Origin: Candidatus Latescibacterota bacterium
Lineage (GTDB): Bacteria; Krumholzibacteriota; Krumholzibacteriia; LZORAL124-64-63
Assembly (NCBI GenBank): GCA_030658975.1
Contig: JAUSBL010000011.1
Coordinates: 1 to 64,000 of the forward strand
Direction: 5' to 3'
DNA length: 64,000 nt
Of the stretch, positions 1-8,187 are shown piece by piece. The notes under the pieces were generated by a model, which made no database searches, was not told the origin of the DNA, and was given only the letters and a program-made list of their open reading frames with translations. Each line of letters opens with the position of its first letter. Within the stretch, counting starts at the first letter, position 1. Position numbers and translations under genes: made by a program.

Positions 1-106
1 CCGCGCAATCCGTTGCCATTATTGGGAATAAGCGAAAAGCCCGAGAGCTCTCGCCCCGGGCCACGCCGCTAACCGGATGGTAGGTCGAATTCCGTTAGAA
101 AAGGAT

Positions 107-182
107 TGGCTCCCCGGGCAGGGCTCGAACTTCACGTCTTCAAGTTAACATACTAAAACTCAAATTCGTCGTATCATTCAAG
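107..182 (-). pseudogene. Degenerate tRNA-Asn-like sequence
   Basis: Read on the minus strand, the 3' end has a normal T-loop (TTCGAGC) and ends CCGGGGA-G-CCA, as a tRNA 3' acceptor strand does. Upstream at the correct spacing is a 7-nt loop holding anticodon GTT (ATGTTAA), then five nt, a five-nt variable region and five nt before the T-loop. The T-stem does not pair, the anticodon stem pairs only with wobbles, and no matching 5' acceptor strand or clear D-arm is visible. It may be a decayed tRNA-Asn or the tRNA 3'-end remnant left by an integrated element. The 5' boundary is approximate. Confidence 0.3.
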
Positions 183-777
183 CGGCTCAAGGGCTAGAGA
201 ACCATTTGAGCGATTCCAAGGAAATAGTATATAAGTGACTGGCTAATGGGGACAATCCAATTCCCCCCATCTGGATCACCCGCAAGAGCAGTATTTGTCA
301 TGAGAATTACAGTTATTAAGTATTTTACTGATTTCATTGCCTCTTCCTTTCATTAAGAAACTGAATGGAAAGAACTACAGAGAAGTATTACCGCAGAGGA
401 AAGCGTTTTCCACCTAATAGTTATAACTATATAAAATATGGTGGTTTACCGACGTGTATCTTCTTGGTAACAGGGTCCCGCCAAGGTTACAATCCTATTG
501 ACCCGGGAACAGTTCGCATAGTCAGCGCCGGGCTTAAGCCACACCGAAGCACCGCCTCAATCCCGTAGTGAACACGACGGACAGATTCCCGCACCATCCC
601 ATCTGGCATCGAGCAACAAACCGGTCAGATTCAATTGTAAGGGAGGGACCACGCATGTGGCTGGTTCAAAGGCCTCTGAAAGTGCCGACTGCTTGCGCCC
701 GCCACCCTTACCGTGAATGTAAAATTACAGCTATGGAGCGTCCTATGGCCATAGTTTCTTCCGCGATGCACTTGTTC
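183..777. other. Low-GC intergenic stretch without a recognisable gene
   Basis: About 600 bases are clearly poorer in GC than the rest of the window. Two short open frames (365-568 and 568-834, plus strand) have no recognisable motif, no convincing ribosome binding site and composition unlike the neighbouring genes. I see no RNA gene or repeat here. Confidence 0.5.
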
Positions 778-2160
778 TTAAATGACAATGAACACAATCC
801 GCATCGAGTAATCCAGCCTGTCACCAACCCATGACTGGAAAACAAACAACCGAACCGCCCCCCCATCCCCCAACTCCTGCAACCCTGACACGACCCCCAC
901 CCCAACCCCATAATACTCCAACCCGCCACCACCAACCCGACTCTCCCGCCCAAACGGCACCGACCGCCCTCCCTCGCCCACGACCGCCGGCTGCAACCCG
1001 ACACGCCCGAAGAGCGGCATCTGCATCGTGCCCAACAGGTCGACATTCCACCTGAATTCCATGCTCCCCCATACCCCGCCCCTGCCGAAGAGAGTCCCAG
1101 GCTCCAACCCCTCGAGCGTCCCCAGCCCCCCGAAGTAGGCCCGCCACTCCGTCACGTCCCGCCCATCCATCTGAAAACCCTCGCCCCGAAACACCCAGAG
1201 ATCCCCATGGCGATCCCGGACGATCCACCTCGCACCCAGATGATCGTGGATCATGCTGACGTCGTCATCTGCCCCCGCTGCGAGTGCTTCTCCCGCTGGA
1301 CCCTCGGCCCAGTGCCACTCCCTCCCCGCCTTGATCTCCAGCCCGCGCCGCCGCCACGCGGCGGTAGCGAACACCGACCTGCGTTCGAGTCCTGGCACCA
1401 CCTCGTTGGGTCGCCCCGCATCTCGCCCTCCAAACAGGCTCCACTCCGTCCTCACCCCCAACCCCCGGTGCTCCCCCTCCCCGCCGGCAACCGTGAACGT
1501 CAAAGCCGGATGCGGCGAGTACCTCCCCCCCACCCGCCAAGCCTCCATCTCGTAATACTGGCTAGGATCATCCCCCGCGATCAACGCACTCAAATCGTTG
1601 AGCGGCCGCCGATCCCCCCCGAACCTCTCGATCGTCCTGCCCCCCTCGGCCTCGAACGCCAGCTTCACCCACGGCTCCCGCACCAGGAACCCCTCGGCAT
1701 CCCGCGGCTTGGCCGTCAGCAGCGGCACGTCCAACTTGTGGCTGTGCGTGCACCGCCGCCACGCGAACCCGTAGTCCAGCCCCGAGGTCAGGCTCGCCTG
1801 GCGCACGCCGGCCCGCGCCAGCCGCACCTCGCCCCCCAGCACCAGCCCCTCGACCCGGTTGAACCGGAACCTCTCCAGCGGCTTGACCCCGAGCTGCCAC
1901 GGCCGCCCGGCGATCATCCGCGCGATGACGTGGTCGCCCTCCCCGACCAGCGAATCGAGCCCCACGTCGGAGAGGCCGAAGTCCAGGTCCCGCACCGTCA
2001 GCGGCTCGTACCACGGCGGGTCCAGCGTCCGCCAGAAGTCATCCACCGAGGCGGCGCCGACCGAATCGACGGCCGCGGCCGTGCCTGCCCGCACAGACCC
2101 CTGCCCCCAGACGAGCGCCAGCGCCGCCGCGACAAGGATCACCCAAGTGTCGCGCCTCAC
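778..2160 (-). CDS. Probable outer-membrane beta-barrel protein
   Basis: This 460-residue protein starts at a GTG that overlaps the upstream gene's stop by four bases (GTGA). An N-terminal hydrophobic segment (about residues 6-20, ending near VRAG) looks like a signal peptide. The rest is rich in Gly, Arg, Trp and alternating polar/hydrophobic stretches (for example LTFTVAGGEGEHRGLGVRTEW), as in outer-membrane beta-barrels. No enzyme motif is visible. It forms a two-gene operon with 2157-3113. The last 15 or so codons run into the low-GC block and the protein ends ...VFIVI rather than in the usual aromatic residue, so the natural 3' end may have been altered. The barrel assignment is inference from composition. 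Confidence 0.65.
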   Translation of the reverse strand: MRRDTWVILVAAALALVWGQGSVRAGTAAAVDSVGAASVDDFWRTLDPPWYEPLTVRDLDFGLSDVGLDSLVGEGDHVIARMIAGRPWQLGVKPLERFRFNRVEGLVLGGEVRLARAGVRQASLTSGLDYGFAWRRCTHSHKLDVPLLTAKPRDAEGFLVREPWVKLAFEAEGGRTIERFGGDRRPLNDLSALIAGDDPSQYYEMEAWRVGGRYSPHPALTFTVAGGEGEHRGLGVRTEWSLFGGRDAGRPNEVVPGLERRSVFATAAWRRRGLEIKAGREWHWAEGPAGEALAAGADDDVSMIHDHLGARWIVRDRHGDLWVFRGEGFQMDGRDVTEWRAYFGGLGTLEGLEPGTLFGRGGVWGSMEFRWNVDLLGTMQMPLFGRVGLQPAVVGEGGRSVPFGRESRVGGGGLEYYGVGVGVVSGLQELGDGGAVRLFVFQSWVGDRLDYSMRIVFIVI

Positions 2161-3113
2161 GGCTCCTCCGCGGCGCCGGCGCCCCCGATGTCCCAGTCCT
2201 GCAGCCTCACCCGCGCCGTGACCCGATTCGGCAGCAACGGCAGGTTGCGCAGCACGATCTCGGCCTCGAACTCGTCGCTGACCCAGTGGTCGCCCTGCTG
2301 ACGCTGCTTCCAGGTGAATCGCGGCACGTCGGCCACGATCAGGGGCGCCGGCGAAGGGCCGGCCAGGCGGCCATCCATGCGGCGGATCACCAGGTCGCCG
2401 TAGTCGATCCAGACGGTGCCCGCGATGCCGGGGCTGAAGCGGTCCCGGGGCTCGAACCCGATGGCGAACAGCAGGTGCCCGTCGATCAGCTTCCGCTCGA
2501 GGATCTCGTACCGGTAACGGCCGCCGGAGGTCAGCAGGAAGGGCATGTCCATCGCGAGGTCGCCGGCCTCCTCGCTCCACTCGCGGTCGATCTCGGTGTC
2601 GAGCTTGTCCTTCTTCAGCTGTCCGTCCTCGTACTCGCGCTCGGCGCGGCGCAGGCGCGCGGTGCGCCGCTCGCCGTCGCGGTCGACATTGATGCGCACG
2701 GCCTCGCTGACCACGGTGCGGTGGCCGAGGGTATCGACGTGGTCGTCGTGGAAGATCTCGGTGCGGCTGATGGCGGTCACGGCGTAGGCGCCCAGGCGGC
2801 GCTCGTCGTCGCGCATGCGCTCGCCGATCAGGCGCACCAGCTCGCTGACCCGCAGGCGCGGCGCGGTCACCGTGACGGTGTCGGCGACGGCGTCGGAGGA
2901 GGGCAGGTCCGGCGCCCCGGCCGTCGGCGGGGCGTAGCCGGCGCGCAGCAGGGCGTCGGCGTCGTCGAGCCAGGGGTCGTCGGAGGTCACAGAACTGGTG
3001 TCGGCGGGAGCGGCCGCCGGCGTGGCTGCCGCCACAGTCCACGGGAAGGACAGCAGGGCGCAGAGGAGGGCGACGAAAACGCCCCCCACAGCCGTTCGCT
3101 CCGCTTGGACCAC
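2157..3113 (-). CDS. Secreted/periplasmic protein of unknown function
   Basis: This 318-residue protein has a clear signal peptide (LLCALLSFPWTVAAA, about residues 16-30) and then a mature mostly-beta region. The stretch from about residue 100 to 310 has TAISRTEIFHDD, YRYEILERKLIDGHLLFAIGFEP and GTVWIDYGDLVIRRMDGRL. This resembles the outer-membrane-lipoprotein-sorting/DUF4292-like beta scaffolds in which a lipid-binding half-barrel sits in the periplasm, but the match is loose. It is the first gene of a pair with the barrel protein at 778-2160 (4-nt overlap), so the two products probably work together in the envelope. No catalytic residues are recognised. Confidence 0.7.
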   Translation of the reverse strand: MVQAERTAVGGVFVALLCALLSFPWTVAAATPAAAPADTSSVTSDDPWLDDADALLRAGYAPPTAGAPDLPSSDAVADTVTVTAPRLRVSELVRLIGERMRDDERRLGAYAVTAISRTEIFHDDHVDTLGHRTVVSEAVRINVDRDGERRTARLRRAEREYEDGQLKKDKLDTEIDREWSEEAGDLAMDMPFLLTSGGRYRYEILERKLIDGHLLFAIGFEPRDRFSPGIAGTVWIDYGDLVIRRMDGRLAGPSPAPLIVADVPRFTWKQRQQGDHWVSDEFEAEIVLRNLPLLPNRVTARVRLQDWDIGGAGAAEEP

Positions 3114-3578
3114 GCCCGCCGCCTCGCTCTCGCCCCGTCGCCGATCACGCGCTCTCGACCCGTACCGTCAATTCTACCCGGCTATCGGGCCGGTGCAACT
3201 GCGGCAGCAACTTGTCCACAGATTTGCCACCGCCGGGATCACGGAGCACGTGCTGATGGAGAGTGAGCGGGCCGGCCCCTGCAATGACCAGAAGCAGCGT
3301 CGTCCGGGCGGTCGCGGATCCCTCGTACCAGAGCGCAGGATGTGCGTCGCCTGATCCCGACCGCGGGCCGCGTCAGCCCTCGTCCTTTGCGCGGCCGGCC
3401 CTGCCCCTCCCACGGCAAGGACAGGGCCCATGTAACCGGCCGGACCGATTCGCGGATCCTGCACGTCGGGAGGGCCACGACCCGGAAATCGCCGCGGACT
3501 CCCCTTCGCGGGCCTGTCACCGCCGGTGCATCCGGCCGCCCCGGCCCGTCAACGCGCAGCGCCGGGTCCGACTCGGCT
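3114..3578. other. Intergenic region, no gene seen
   Basis: GC-rich spacer between the divergently arranged 2157-3113 gene and the palindromic element at 3579-3707. It should hold the promoter of the minus-strand gene at 3113, but no clear -35/-10 pair stands out. At 3513-3530 a shortened copy of the nearby palindrome arm (cctgtcaccgc...ggtgca) is present. Confidence 0.5.
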
Positions 3579-3707
3579 CTGCACGACTTGCGGTGACAGG
3601 GGTGTCCTGGAGGCCCCGTAGCCAGGATGGCGAAGGGGCCGGAAGGCCAAGCGCTCCGGGCACACGATGTGCCCGGAGCGCGTCCCCTGTCACCGCAAGT
3701 TGTGCAG
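3579..3707. repeat. Nested palindromic element (24-bp arms enclosing a hairpin)
   Basis: Arms 3579-3602 (ctgcacgacttgcggtgaca...) and 3684-3707 are inverted copies of each other with one mismatch. Between them is the perfect hairpin at 3651-3681. The right arm abuts the stop codon of the DUF1579 gene. A partial third arm copy lies at 3513-3530. The layout recalls REP/BIME-like or small non-autonomous palindromic elements, or an elaborate terminator. No transposase is linked to it. Confidence 0.6.
3651..3681 (-). terminator. Strong hairpin, probable terminator of the DUF1579 gene
   Basis: A perfect 14-bp stem (3651-3664 with 3668-3681) closes a 3-nt loop, 28 bases beyond the stop codon of the gene ending at 3709. 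There is no run of T, so the termination mode is uncertain. Confidence 0.6.
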
Positions 3708-3708
3708 C

Positions 3709-4290
3709 CTACCGCTTGTAGGCCATGGACATCGACTTGTACTCGCCCATGCCCTCCATGACCACGTAGTAGTCGATGTGGAACTCGTCGTTGCTCTTCC
3801 AGGTCGTCACCGAACGCATGGTCATCTCTTTGCCGGACACGGGATCGAACATTTTTCCCGAGGTCTCCAGGGGGTCGCCGGCCTTGTCGTACTTGCCGGT
3901 CATGATCATCGTGCCGGTGCTCATGTTGTCGATCCAGGTGGCCGTGACCAGGCCGGTGGAGTTGTTGTAGCCGGTGAAACCGATGCCGGTGAAGGGCATG
4001 CCGAAGAACTCGCCCGAGAAGTCCTCCCGCATGTAGCGGCCGTCCAGGACCATCTCGATCTTCGAGGCCACCGTGCTGACCCCGGGTTCGGCGCCGGGCT
4101 GGGTCCACATCGTGACCGTGACGTCCCAGCTTCCGGTCTTTTCAGCCAGGAAGGCGTGGATCGGGCCGGGGGTCGCGGCCGCGAGCATCGCGGCCTGGGC
4201 CGCGGCGGCGTCCTGGTCCTGGGCCTGCAGGGACGGGACGGCGGCCAGGACGGCCATGGCGATCAAAATCAGAATCCTGCGTGCGCTCAT
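3709..4290 (-). CDS. DUF1579-family secreted protein
   Basis: The ATG at 4290 is preceded by GGGGGAGAAC and gives 193 residues, beginning with a signal peptide (MSARRILILIAMAVLAAVPS, cleavage near LQAQ). The mature part carries the DUF1579 pattern: FLAEKTGSWDVTVTMW, VLDGRYMREDFSG, GIGFTGYNNSTGLVTATWID and a C-terminal ...EYKSMSMAYKR. DUF1579 proteins are predicted lipocalin-like beta-barrels of unknown role, often exported. A longer open frame reaches 4524, but its extra N-terminus is basic and lacks a signal, so it was rejected. The gene stands alone, with a hairpin downstream. It is divergent from the ferredoxin genes starting at 4373. Confidence 0.88.
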   Translation of the reverse strand: MSARRILILIAMAVLAAVPSLQAQDQDAAAAQAAMLAAATPGPIHAFLAEKTGSWDVTVTMWTQPGAEPGVSTVASKIEMVLDGRYMREDFSGEFFGMPFTGIGFTGYNNSTGLVTATWIDNMSTGTMIMTGKYDKAGDPLETSGKMFDPVSGKEMTMRSVTTWKSNDEFHIDYYVVMEGMGEYKSMSMAYKR

Positions 4291-4372
4291 GTCGTTCTCC
4301 CCCTTACTATGTGAGGCCGGGTCGGGAATGCCGCCCGGCTGGGCCCGTCTCGGATCTGGAGGGATGCTACCA

Positions 4373-4660
4373 GTGGACAAGAAGCGATACCAGGCCGAGG
4401 TCGTGCTGCTGGTCTGCACGCGCAAGGACGGCATTTGCGGCAAGAAGGGCACGCGTCTGCGCGCCCGCCTGAACGAAGCCGCCGAGGCGCAGGGCCTCAA
4501 GAAGCAGATCCGCGTGCTGCCCACCGGCTGCCTGGACGCCTGCGGCTGCGGGCCGGCGGTCCTGGACTCGGCTTCTCAGACCCTGTACGTGGATGTCGGC
4601 AAGGACGACGCGGCCGACATCGTGCGCAAGACAGCCCGCCGTCACGGGCTCAAACCCTGA
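4373..4660 (+). CDS. Thioredoxin-like [2Fe-2S] ferredoxin
   Basis: This small 95-residue protein carries the four cysteines of the thioredoxin-fold [2Fe-2S] ferredoxins: LLVCTRKDGICGKKG near the N-terminus and GCLDACGCGP in the middle (extra Cys present). The family, related to NuoE and the 2Fe-2S domain of hydrogenase subunits, carries electrons in the cytoplasm. GTG at 4373 is chosen because GGAGGG lies 9 nt upstream; an ATG at 4364 is almost on top of that site. A second gene of the same family follows after 26 nt, so the two are probably cotranscribed. Electron partners are not identifiable from the context. Confidence 0.82.
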   Translation: MDKKRYQAEVVLLVCTRKDGICGKKGTRLRARLNEAAEAQGLKKQIRVLPTGCLDACGCGPAVLDSASQTLYVDVGKDDAADIVRKTARRHGLKP

Positions 4661-4686
4661 CTCCGCACCGACCGCCGGGAGGCGCC

Positions 4687-4998
4687 GTGATCATCCGACC
4701 CGTCCCCTTCGCCGCCGTGGCCTTCGTCTGCACCAACAAGCGGCCCGACGGCCACCCCAAGCCCTGCTGCGCCGACCGCGGCGGCCTCGCGCTGCGCGAC
4801 GAGTTGAAGAAGCTGGTCGCCGAGCGCGGCCTCGATTCCCGCGTCAAGGTCTACCAGAGCGGCTGCCTCGGCGGCTGCGAGTTCGGGCCGATGGCCATGA
4901 CCTATCCCGATGGCAGGATGCAGTTCGGGATCAGCTCGGCCGATCTGCCCGCGATGCTGGATTCGCTGGCGGAGGAAGTCGAGAATGAAGCCCCTTGA
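4687..4998 (+). CDS. Thioredoxin-like [2Fe-2S] ferredoxin
   Basis: A 103-residue protein starting with GTG behind GGGAGGC. It has VAFVCTNKRPDG...CC early and the paired motif SGCLGGCEFGPMAMTYPDG, giving the four ligands of a thioredoxin-like [2Fe-2S] ferredoxin. It is a diverged paralogue of the preceding gene, with the same order of elements, and ends with an acidic helix (LAEEVENEAP). Having two such ferredoxins in tandem suggests a pair that exchanges electrons or a heterodimer; that is inference. Confidence 0.8.
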   Translation: MIIRPVPFAAVAFVCTNKRPDGHPKPCCADRGGLALRDELKKLVAERGLDSRVKVYQSGCLGGCEFGPMAMTYPDGRMQFGISSADLPAMLDSLAEEVENEAP

Positions 4999-5185
4999 TG
5001 ATTGTAGGCAAGATGGCGTTGACGGAATATTAACCCAAGGGAAGATCTTTGATCATTATGGAATTTTGATCGGCGGAGGCATCCCCGACACCAGTGCTCG
5101 CCCAAACACCCGCACCGGCGACACCCCCGCCTTCTCCAACTGAGCTTCTTCTCCACGATCCGTTCCTGCAATCGCATCGCTTGGA

Positions 5186-5202
5186 ATCCGATGGCATCGG
5201 AT
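5186..5202. promoter_or_regulatory. Perfect inverted repeat, operator candidate
   Basis: ATCCGATG-G-CATCGGAT, 8-bp arms with a one-base centre, sits just upstream of and partly over the -35 position of the promoter at 5192-5220. Because the gene it serves encodes an XRE-type DNA-binding protein, autoregulation is a natural guess. Confidence 0.5.
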
Positions 5203-5220
5203 GGAATCTGCCCTTATAAT
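5192..5220 (+). promoter_or_regulatory. Promoter of the XRE-FG-GAP gene
   Basis: A consensus -10 TATAAT lies at 5215-5220. The -35 at 17 bp spacing is poor (tggcat, 5192-5197), which fits a regulated promoter. It lies 57 nt before the ATG at 5277. Confidence 0.5.
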
Positions 5221-5276
5221 GATCACGATTCCGACTTGGTATCGCCTGCGGTCTGATCTATTTGAGGCACAGTTGC

Positions 5277-6656
5277 ATGGCCGCCAACATCGTCGACCTG
5301 CCGCCGGATTTTCCGGAGCGCCTGCGCGCCCTGCGCGAGCAACGCTATATGACGCAGTCGGATCTCGCCGCCCGCGCCGAGGTGGCCACGCGTTCGGTTC
5401 ATGAGCTCGAGTCCGGCAGGCGCAGCCGGGCGCTGGCCAAAACGATCATGCTGCTGGCCGAGGCGTTGGAGGTCTCGTACGCGGAACTGGTGACTGGCCA
5501 ACCGACATCGCCCGCCGAGCTGACGGACGCGACCCCGGACCAAGTTGACGACCAGGAATCAGTGACGGTGCAGGAAGTTGCTGCGGATACCCCGCCGACG
5601 GTGCCGACGCCGGTAACTGCCGTCGTCGCGCGACGTCCCCATTACGTACGCACCGTGCTCATCACCCTGCTGATCCTGTTGGGGGCGGCCGGCCTGGCCC
5701 TGACCCTGTTCGACGGTCGCCGGGTCGTGGTCAACGAATCCGAGGGCATCGTCGAGGTCACCGGTAAGATGTTGGGGCGCTCGATCTGGCGCCGGGACTT
5801 CTCCAATGAGATCCGGGTTTGGCGTCACGCACCTTGGGACAAAGATGTCCTGCTGCTCGGCCTCGCCGCCCAACACACCAACGGCGGGCGCCTGCTGGCC
5901 GTGACCGCCGACAAAGGTCGAACGCTCTGGGAAGTCGAGCCCGACCGCAACGACCTCGCGCTGGCCTTCGACCAGCAGTACGTCTACAGCGGCGCCTACC
6001 ACTGCCGCGACATTCTCGACGCCGACCTGGACGGGGATGGTCGCCGCGAGGTTGTCGTCCACTTCATGCACAACAAGTGGTTCCCGAGCGTCATCCTCGT
6101 CGTCGACCACGACGGCCGCGTCGAGTCGCAGTACGCGAACCGGGGCCACGTCTGCGATCTCCACATCGCGGACCTGAACACCGACGGCAAGGACGAGGTC
6201 ATCTGCGCCGGCACCAACAACGCGCCGGAATACCATGGCGCCACCATCTTCATCCTCGACGACGAGCACCGGTCCGGCGCCGCCATCGATCCGGTGACCT
6301 CCCCCGGGTATGCCGCCGTCGATGCGTCGCTGGTGAGGCTCGTGTTCCCGATCTGGCCCGAGACCGTCCAGGAGGCGCTGGGCACGCACGATCGTCTGGC
6401 GGGGTTCGAGGCCCGGACCTTCCAGCGCAGCGACGGCTCCGTCGGCATCCAGGCCAACATCGGTTACCAGGACGATGACTACTTCAGCGTGGACTTCGAC
6501 GCGCACCTGCACCCGACGTTCATGTCGATCAGCGACAAGCTGCAGACGAAGCTGGCGCACGCCGGGACCGGCGACCACGCCTGGGACCGCGCCTGGCTCG
6601 ACGGCCACCTCCGCTTCGAATCGGGCAGGATGGCCGCAGTCACCCCGTTGCCCTGA
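5277..6656 (+). CDS. XRE helix-turn-helix protein, single TM, FG-GAP-like extracytoplasmic domain
   Basis: 459 residues. Residues 12-70 form an XRE-type helix-turn-helix (LRALREQRYMTQSDLAARAE, then VATRSVHELESGRR). A Pro/Thr-rich linker follows, and residues 126-145 (TVLITLLILLGAAGLALTLF) form one membrane span. The remaining 310 residues contain two calcium-loop FG-GAP/VCBS-like repeats, DADLDGDGRREVVV at 249-261 and IADLNTDGKDEVIC at 297-310. This predicts a cytoplasmic DNA-binding head tied to an external propeller-like sensor: a one-component transmembrane regulator. ATG at 5277 has TGAGG upstream. The promoter carries a perfect palindrome. The signal and targets are unknown. The two TIR proteins in this window have the same head-TM-propeller plan. 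Confidence 0.85.
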   Translation: MAANIVDLPPDFPERLRALREQRYMTQSDLAARAEVATRSVHELESGRRSRALAKTIMLLAEALEVSYAELVTGQPTSPAELTDATPDQVDDQESVTVQEVAADTPPTVPTPVTAVVARRPHYVRTVLITLLILLGAAGLALTLFDGRRVVVNESEGIVEVTGKMLGRSIWRRDFSNEIRVWRHAPWDKDVLLLGLAAQHTNGGRLLAVTADKGRTLWEVEPDRNDLALAFDQQYVYSGAYHCRDILDADLDGDGRREVVVHFMHNKWFPSVILVVDHDGRVESQYANRGHVCDLHIADLNTDGKDEVICAGTNNAPEYHGATIFILDDEHRSGAAIDPVTSPGYAAVDASLVRLVFPIWPETVQEALGTHDRLAGFEARTFQRSDGSVGIQANIGYQDDDYFSVDFDAHLHPTFMSISDKLQTKLAHAGTGDHAWDRAWLDGHLRFESGRMAAVTPLP

Positions 6657-6676
6657 ACGGCGGCGCCCCGGCGCCG

Positions 6677-7921
6677 TCACTTCACGATCGTCAGCGCCCG
6701 CCCCTGCACCCCGCCGCCGGCCACGAGCCGGCAGTAGTAGCTCCCGCTGGCCAATCCCTCGGCTTCCAGCTGCAGTTCGTGCGTGCCCCCCTCGTGCCAG
6801 CCACGCGCCAGCGTGCGCAGCAGGCGGCCACGCCCGTCGTAGAGGGAGAGTTCCGCCGGGCCCGCCTCGGCGAGCGTGAAGCTGATCGTCGTGCGCGGGT
6901 TGAAGGGGTTCGGGTGGTTCTGGGCCAGCGTCGCGCGGGTCGCGGGAACGCCGGGGGCCGCCACCGTGCCGGGACCGCGCCGGAACACGCCGTCGCTCAC
7001 CGAAGCCAGGTAGTGGACGTGGCCGGGGCCGTCGGCGATCCCCGAGACGTACGTCGACGTCAGGTCCTCGTTGTAGAGCGCCCAGGTGTCGCCCATGTCC
7101 GTGGAGCGGTGCACGCCCGAGCTGGTGTCCGCGAGTAGCATCGTGCCCCAGTCGCCTTCGTAGACGATGCCGCGGTACTCGCCCCAGCCCTCGGGCAGGC
7201 CGCCCGCCAGCTCCGTCCAGCTGTCGCCGAAGTCCCAGGAGCGCAGCAGGTGCGACTCGTAGCTCGTCGTGTCGTATCCCGCCATGAACAGCGCGAAGCT
7301 GGGGGCGGAGGAGAGCATGCCGCCGTACACGGCTTCCGCGGGCACGATCAGCGTGTCCCAGGTGACGCAGTAGTCGTTCGAGCGGAAGAAGCCGGTGTCG
7401 CCCTTCAGCCAGATGCCCGCGTTGCCGCCGATCGCCAGGTCGTCGTACTGGTCGCAGACCGGGCTGGAGGCTACGGGGTCCCAGCCGTAGCCGCCGTCGT
7501 AGGAGTAGAACATGCCGACGGAGGTCACCGCGGCGTAGACGTCGCCGGTCAGCGGGTGCACCGCGAGCTGCGATACGTTCTCGAACTCGTTGTCCACGAT
7601 GACCTGGTTCCAGGTGGCGCCCTTGTCGGCCGTCACCCACAGGCCGTACCCCCAGTCGTCGGTGCAGATGACGGTGCCGTCGGGCGTCGCCACCATCTCG
7701 GTGGGATCGCCGGGGCCGCCGGTGTCCGCCCAGTTGAGACCGCCGTCCTCGGTCACCCGCACGCCCATGTACAGGCCGCCGATGAAGACGGCGCCGTCGC
7801 CATCCACGGCGATGACCCCGGTGTTCGTGAACTGGGGTCCGATCCATTCCCAGCCGCTCTGGGCGACCGCCGCGCCGGCCAGCCCGAGCAGCGCCGCGAG
7901 AACCATCGCGATCCGCCGCAT
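6677..7921 (-). CDS. Secreted sortilin/BNR-repeat-like propeller protein with C-terminal sorting domain
   Basis: 414 residues starting at the ATG at 7921 behind GGGGGGCGGAG. A signal peptide (MRRIAMVLAALLGLAGAAVA) leads into repeated blades of the type WADTGGPGD, KGATWNQVI, DFGDSWTELAGG and DMGDTWALYNED, the Asp-box-like pattern of sortilin/photosystem-stability/BNR propellers. The last 85 residues are the conserved NHPNPFNPRTTISFTL ... SLYDGRGRLLRTL ... YYCRLVAGG domain, ending ALTIVK, like FlgD Ig-like or type IX-type sorting domains found in FCB bacteria. The protein is predicted to be exported and held at or released from the cell surface. Its ligand or substrate is unknown. Confidence 0.85.
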   Translation of the reverse strand: MRRIAMVLAALLGLAGAAVAQSGWEWIGPQFTNTGVIAVDGDGAVFIGGLYMGVRVTEDGGLNWADTGGPGDPTEMVATPDGTVICTDDWGYGLWVTADKGATWNQVIVDNEFENVSQLAVHPLTGDVYAAVTSVGMFYSYDGGYGWDPVASSPVCDQYDDLAIGGNAGIWLKGDTGFFRSNDYCVTWDTLIVPAEAVYGGMLSSAPSFALFMAGYDTTSYESHLLRSWDFGDSWTELAGGLPEGWGEYRGIVYEGDWGTMLLADTSSGVHRSTDMGDTWALYNEDLTSTYVSGIADGPGHVHYLASVSDGVFRRGPGTVAAPGVPATRATLAQNHPNPFNPRTTISFTLAEAGPAELSLYDGRGRLLRTLARGWHEGGTHELQLEAEGLASGSYYCRLVAGGGVQGRALTIVK

Positions 7922-7972
7922 GCTCCGCCCCCCTGTTTTGATGGATTTGCCCGAGGTCCAGGGAAGCGCGCA

Positions 7973-8000
7973 TGTCCGAATCATGAAGCGATTCCGGACA
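7973..8000. repeat. Imperfect inverted repeat upstream of the propeller gene
   Basis: tgtccgaatc (7973-7982) pairs with gattccggaca (7990-8000) apart from one bulged base. It lies 52-79 nt upstream of the start at 7921, so it is an operator or 5'-UTR hairpin candidate. Confidence 0.3.
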
Positions 8001-8128
8001 CCCCGGGGATGATGCCGTCCCGGATTGTAGATCATCGCGAGGCAGGCGAACAAGTCGGCGACCGATCCGATCGGCGGTCGGGCGGCGGTCGTGGCCGCGT
8101 AACACGGCTAGCGTCTTGGATCTGCGAC

Positions 8129-8160
8129 GAAGGGGCCCCGGCGAGTGCCGGAGCCCCTTC
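8129..8160 (-). terminator. Terminator hairpin after the large metallopeptidase gene
   Basis: gaaggggccccggc (8129-8142) pairs with 8147-8160 with a single mismatch around loop gagt. It lies 28 bases beyond the stop at 8188. Confidence 0.6.
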
Positions 8161-8187
8161 TGGCGACGTTCCGGCTTTCCGGACGCC

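Noticed and set aside
365-834. Two short plus-strand frames at 365-568 and 568-834
   Set aside because: No ribosome site, family, or coding periodicity; low-GC background produces such frames by chance.
2161-3042. N-terminal extension of the barrel gene frame (open up to 3042)
   Set aside because: Arg/Pro-rich, overlaps the whole upstream gene, and the GTG at 2160 with a signal peptide explains the start better.
4291-4524. Upstream extension of the DUF1579 gene to 4524
   Set aside because: The extra 78 residues would displace the signal peptide; ATG 4290 has a strong ribosome site.
5559-8105. Long minus-strand frame of 848 codons over 5559-8105
   Set aside because: Shadow of the XRE gene (other strand) and of the propeller protein (other frame); composition without domain.
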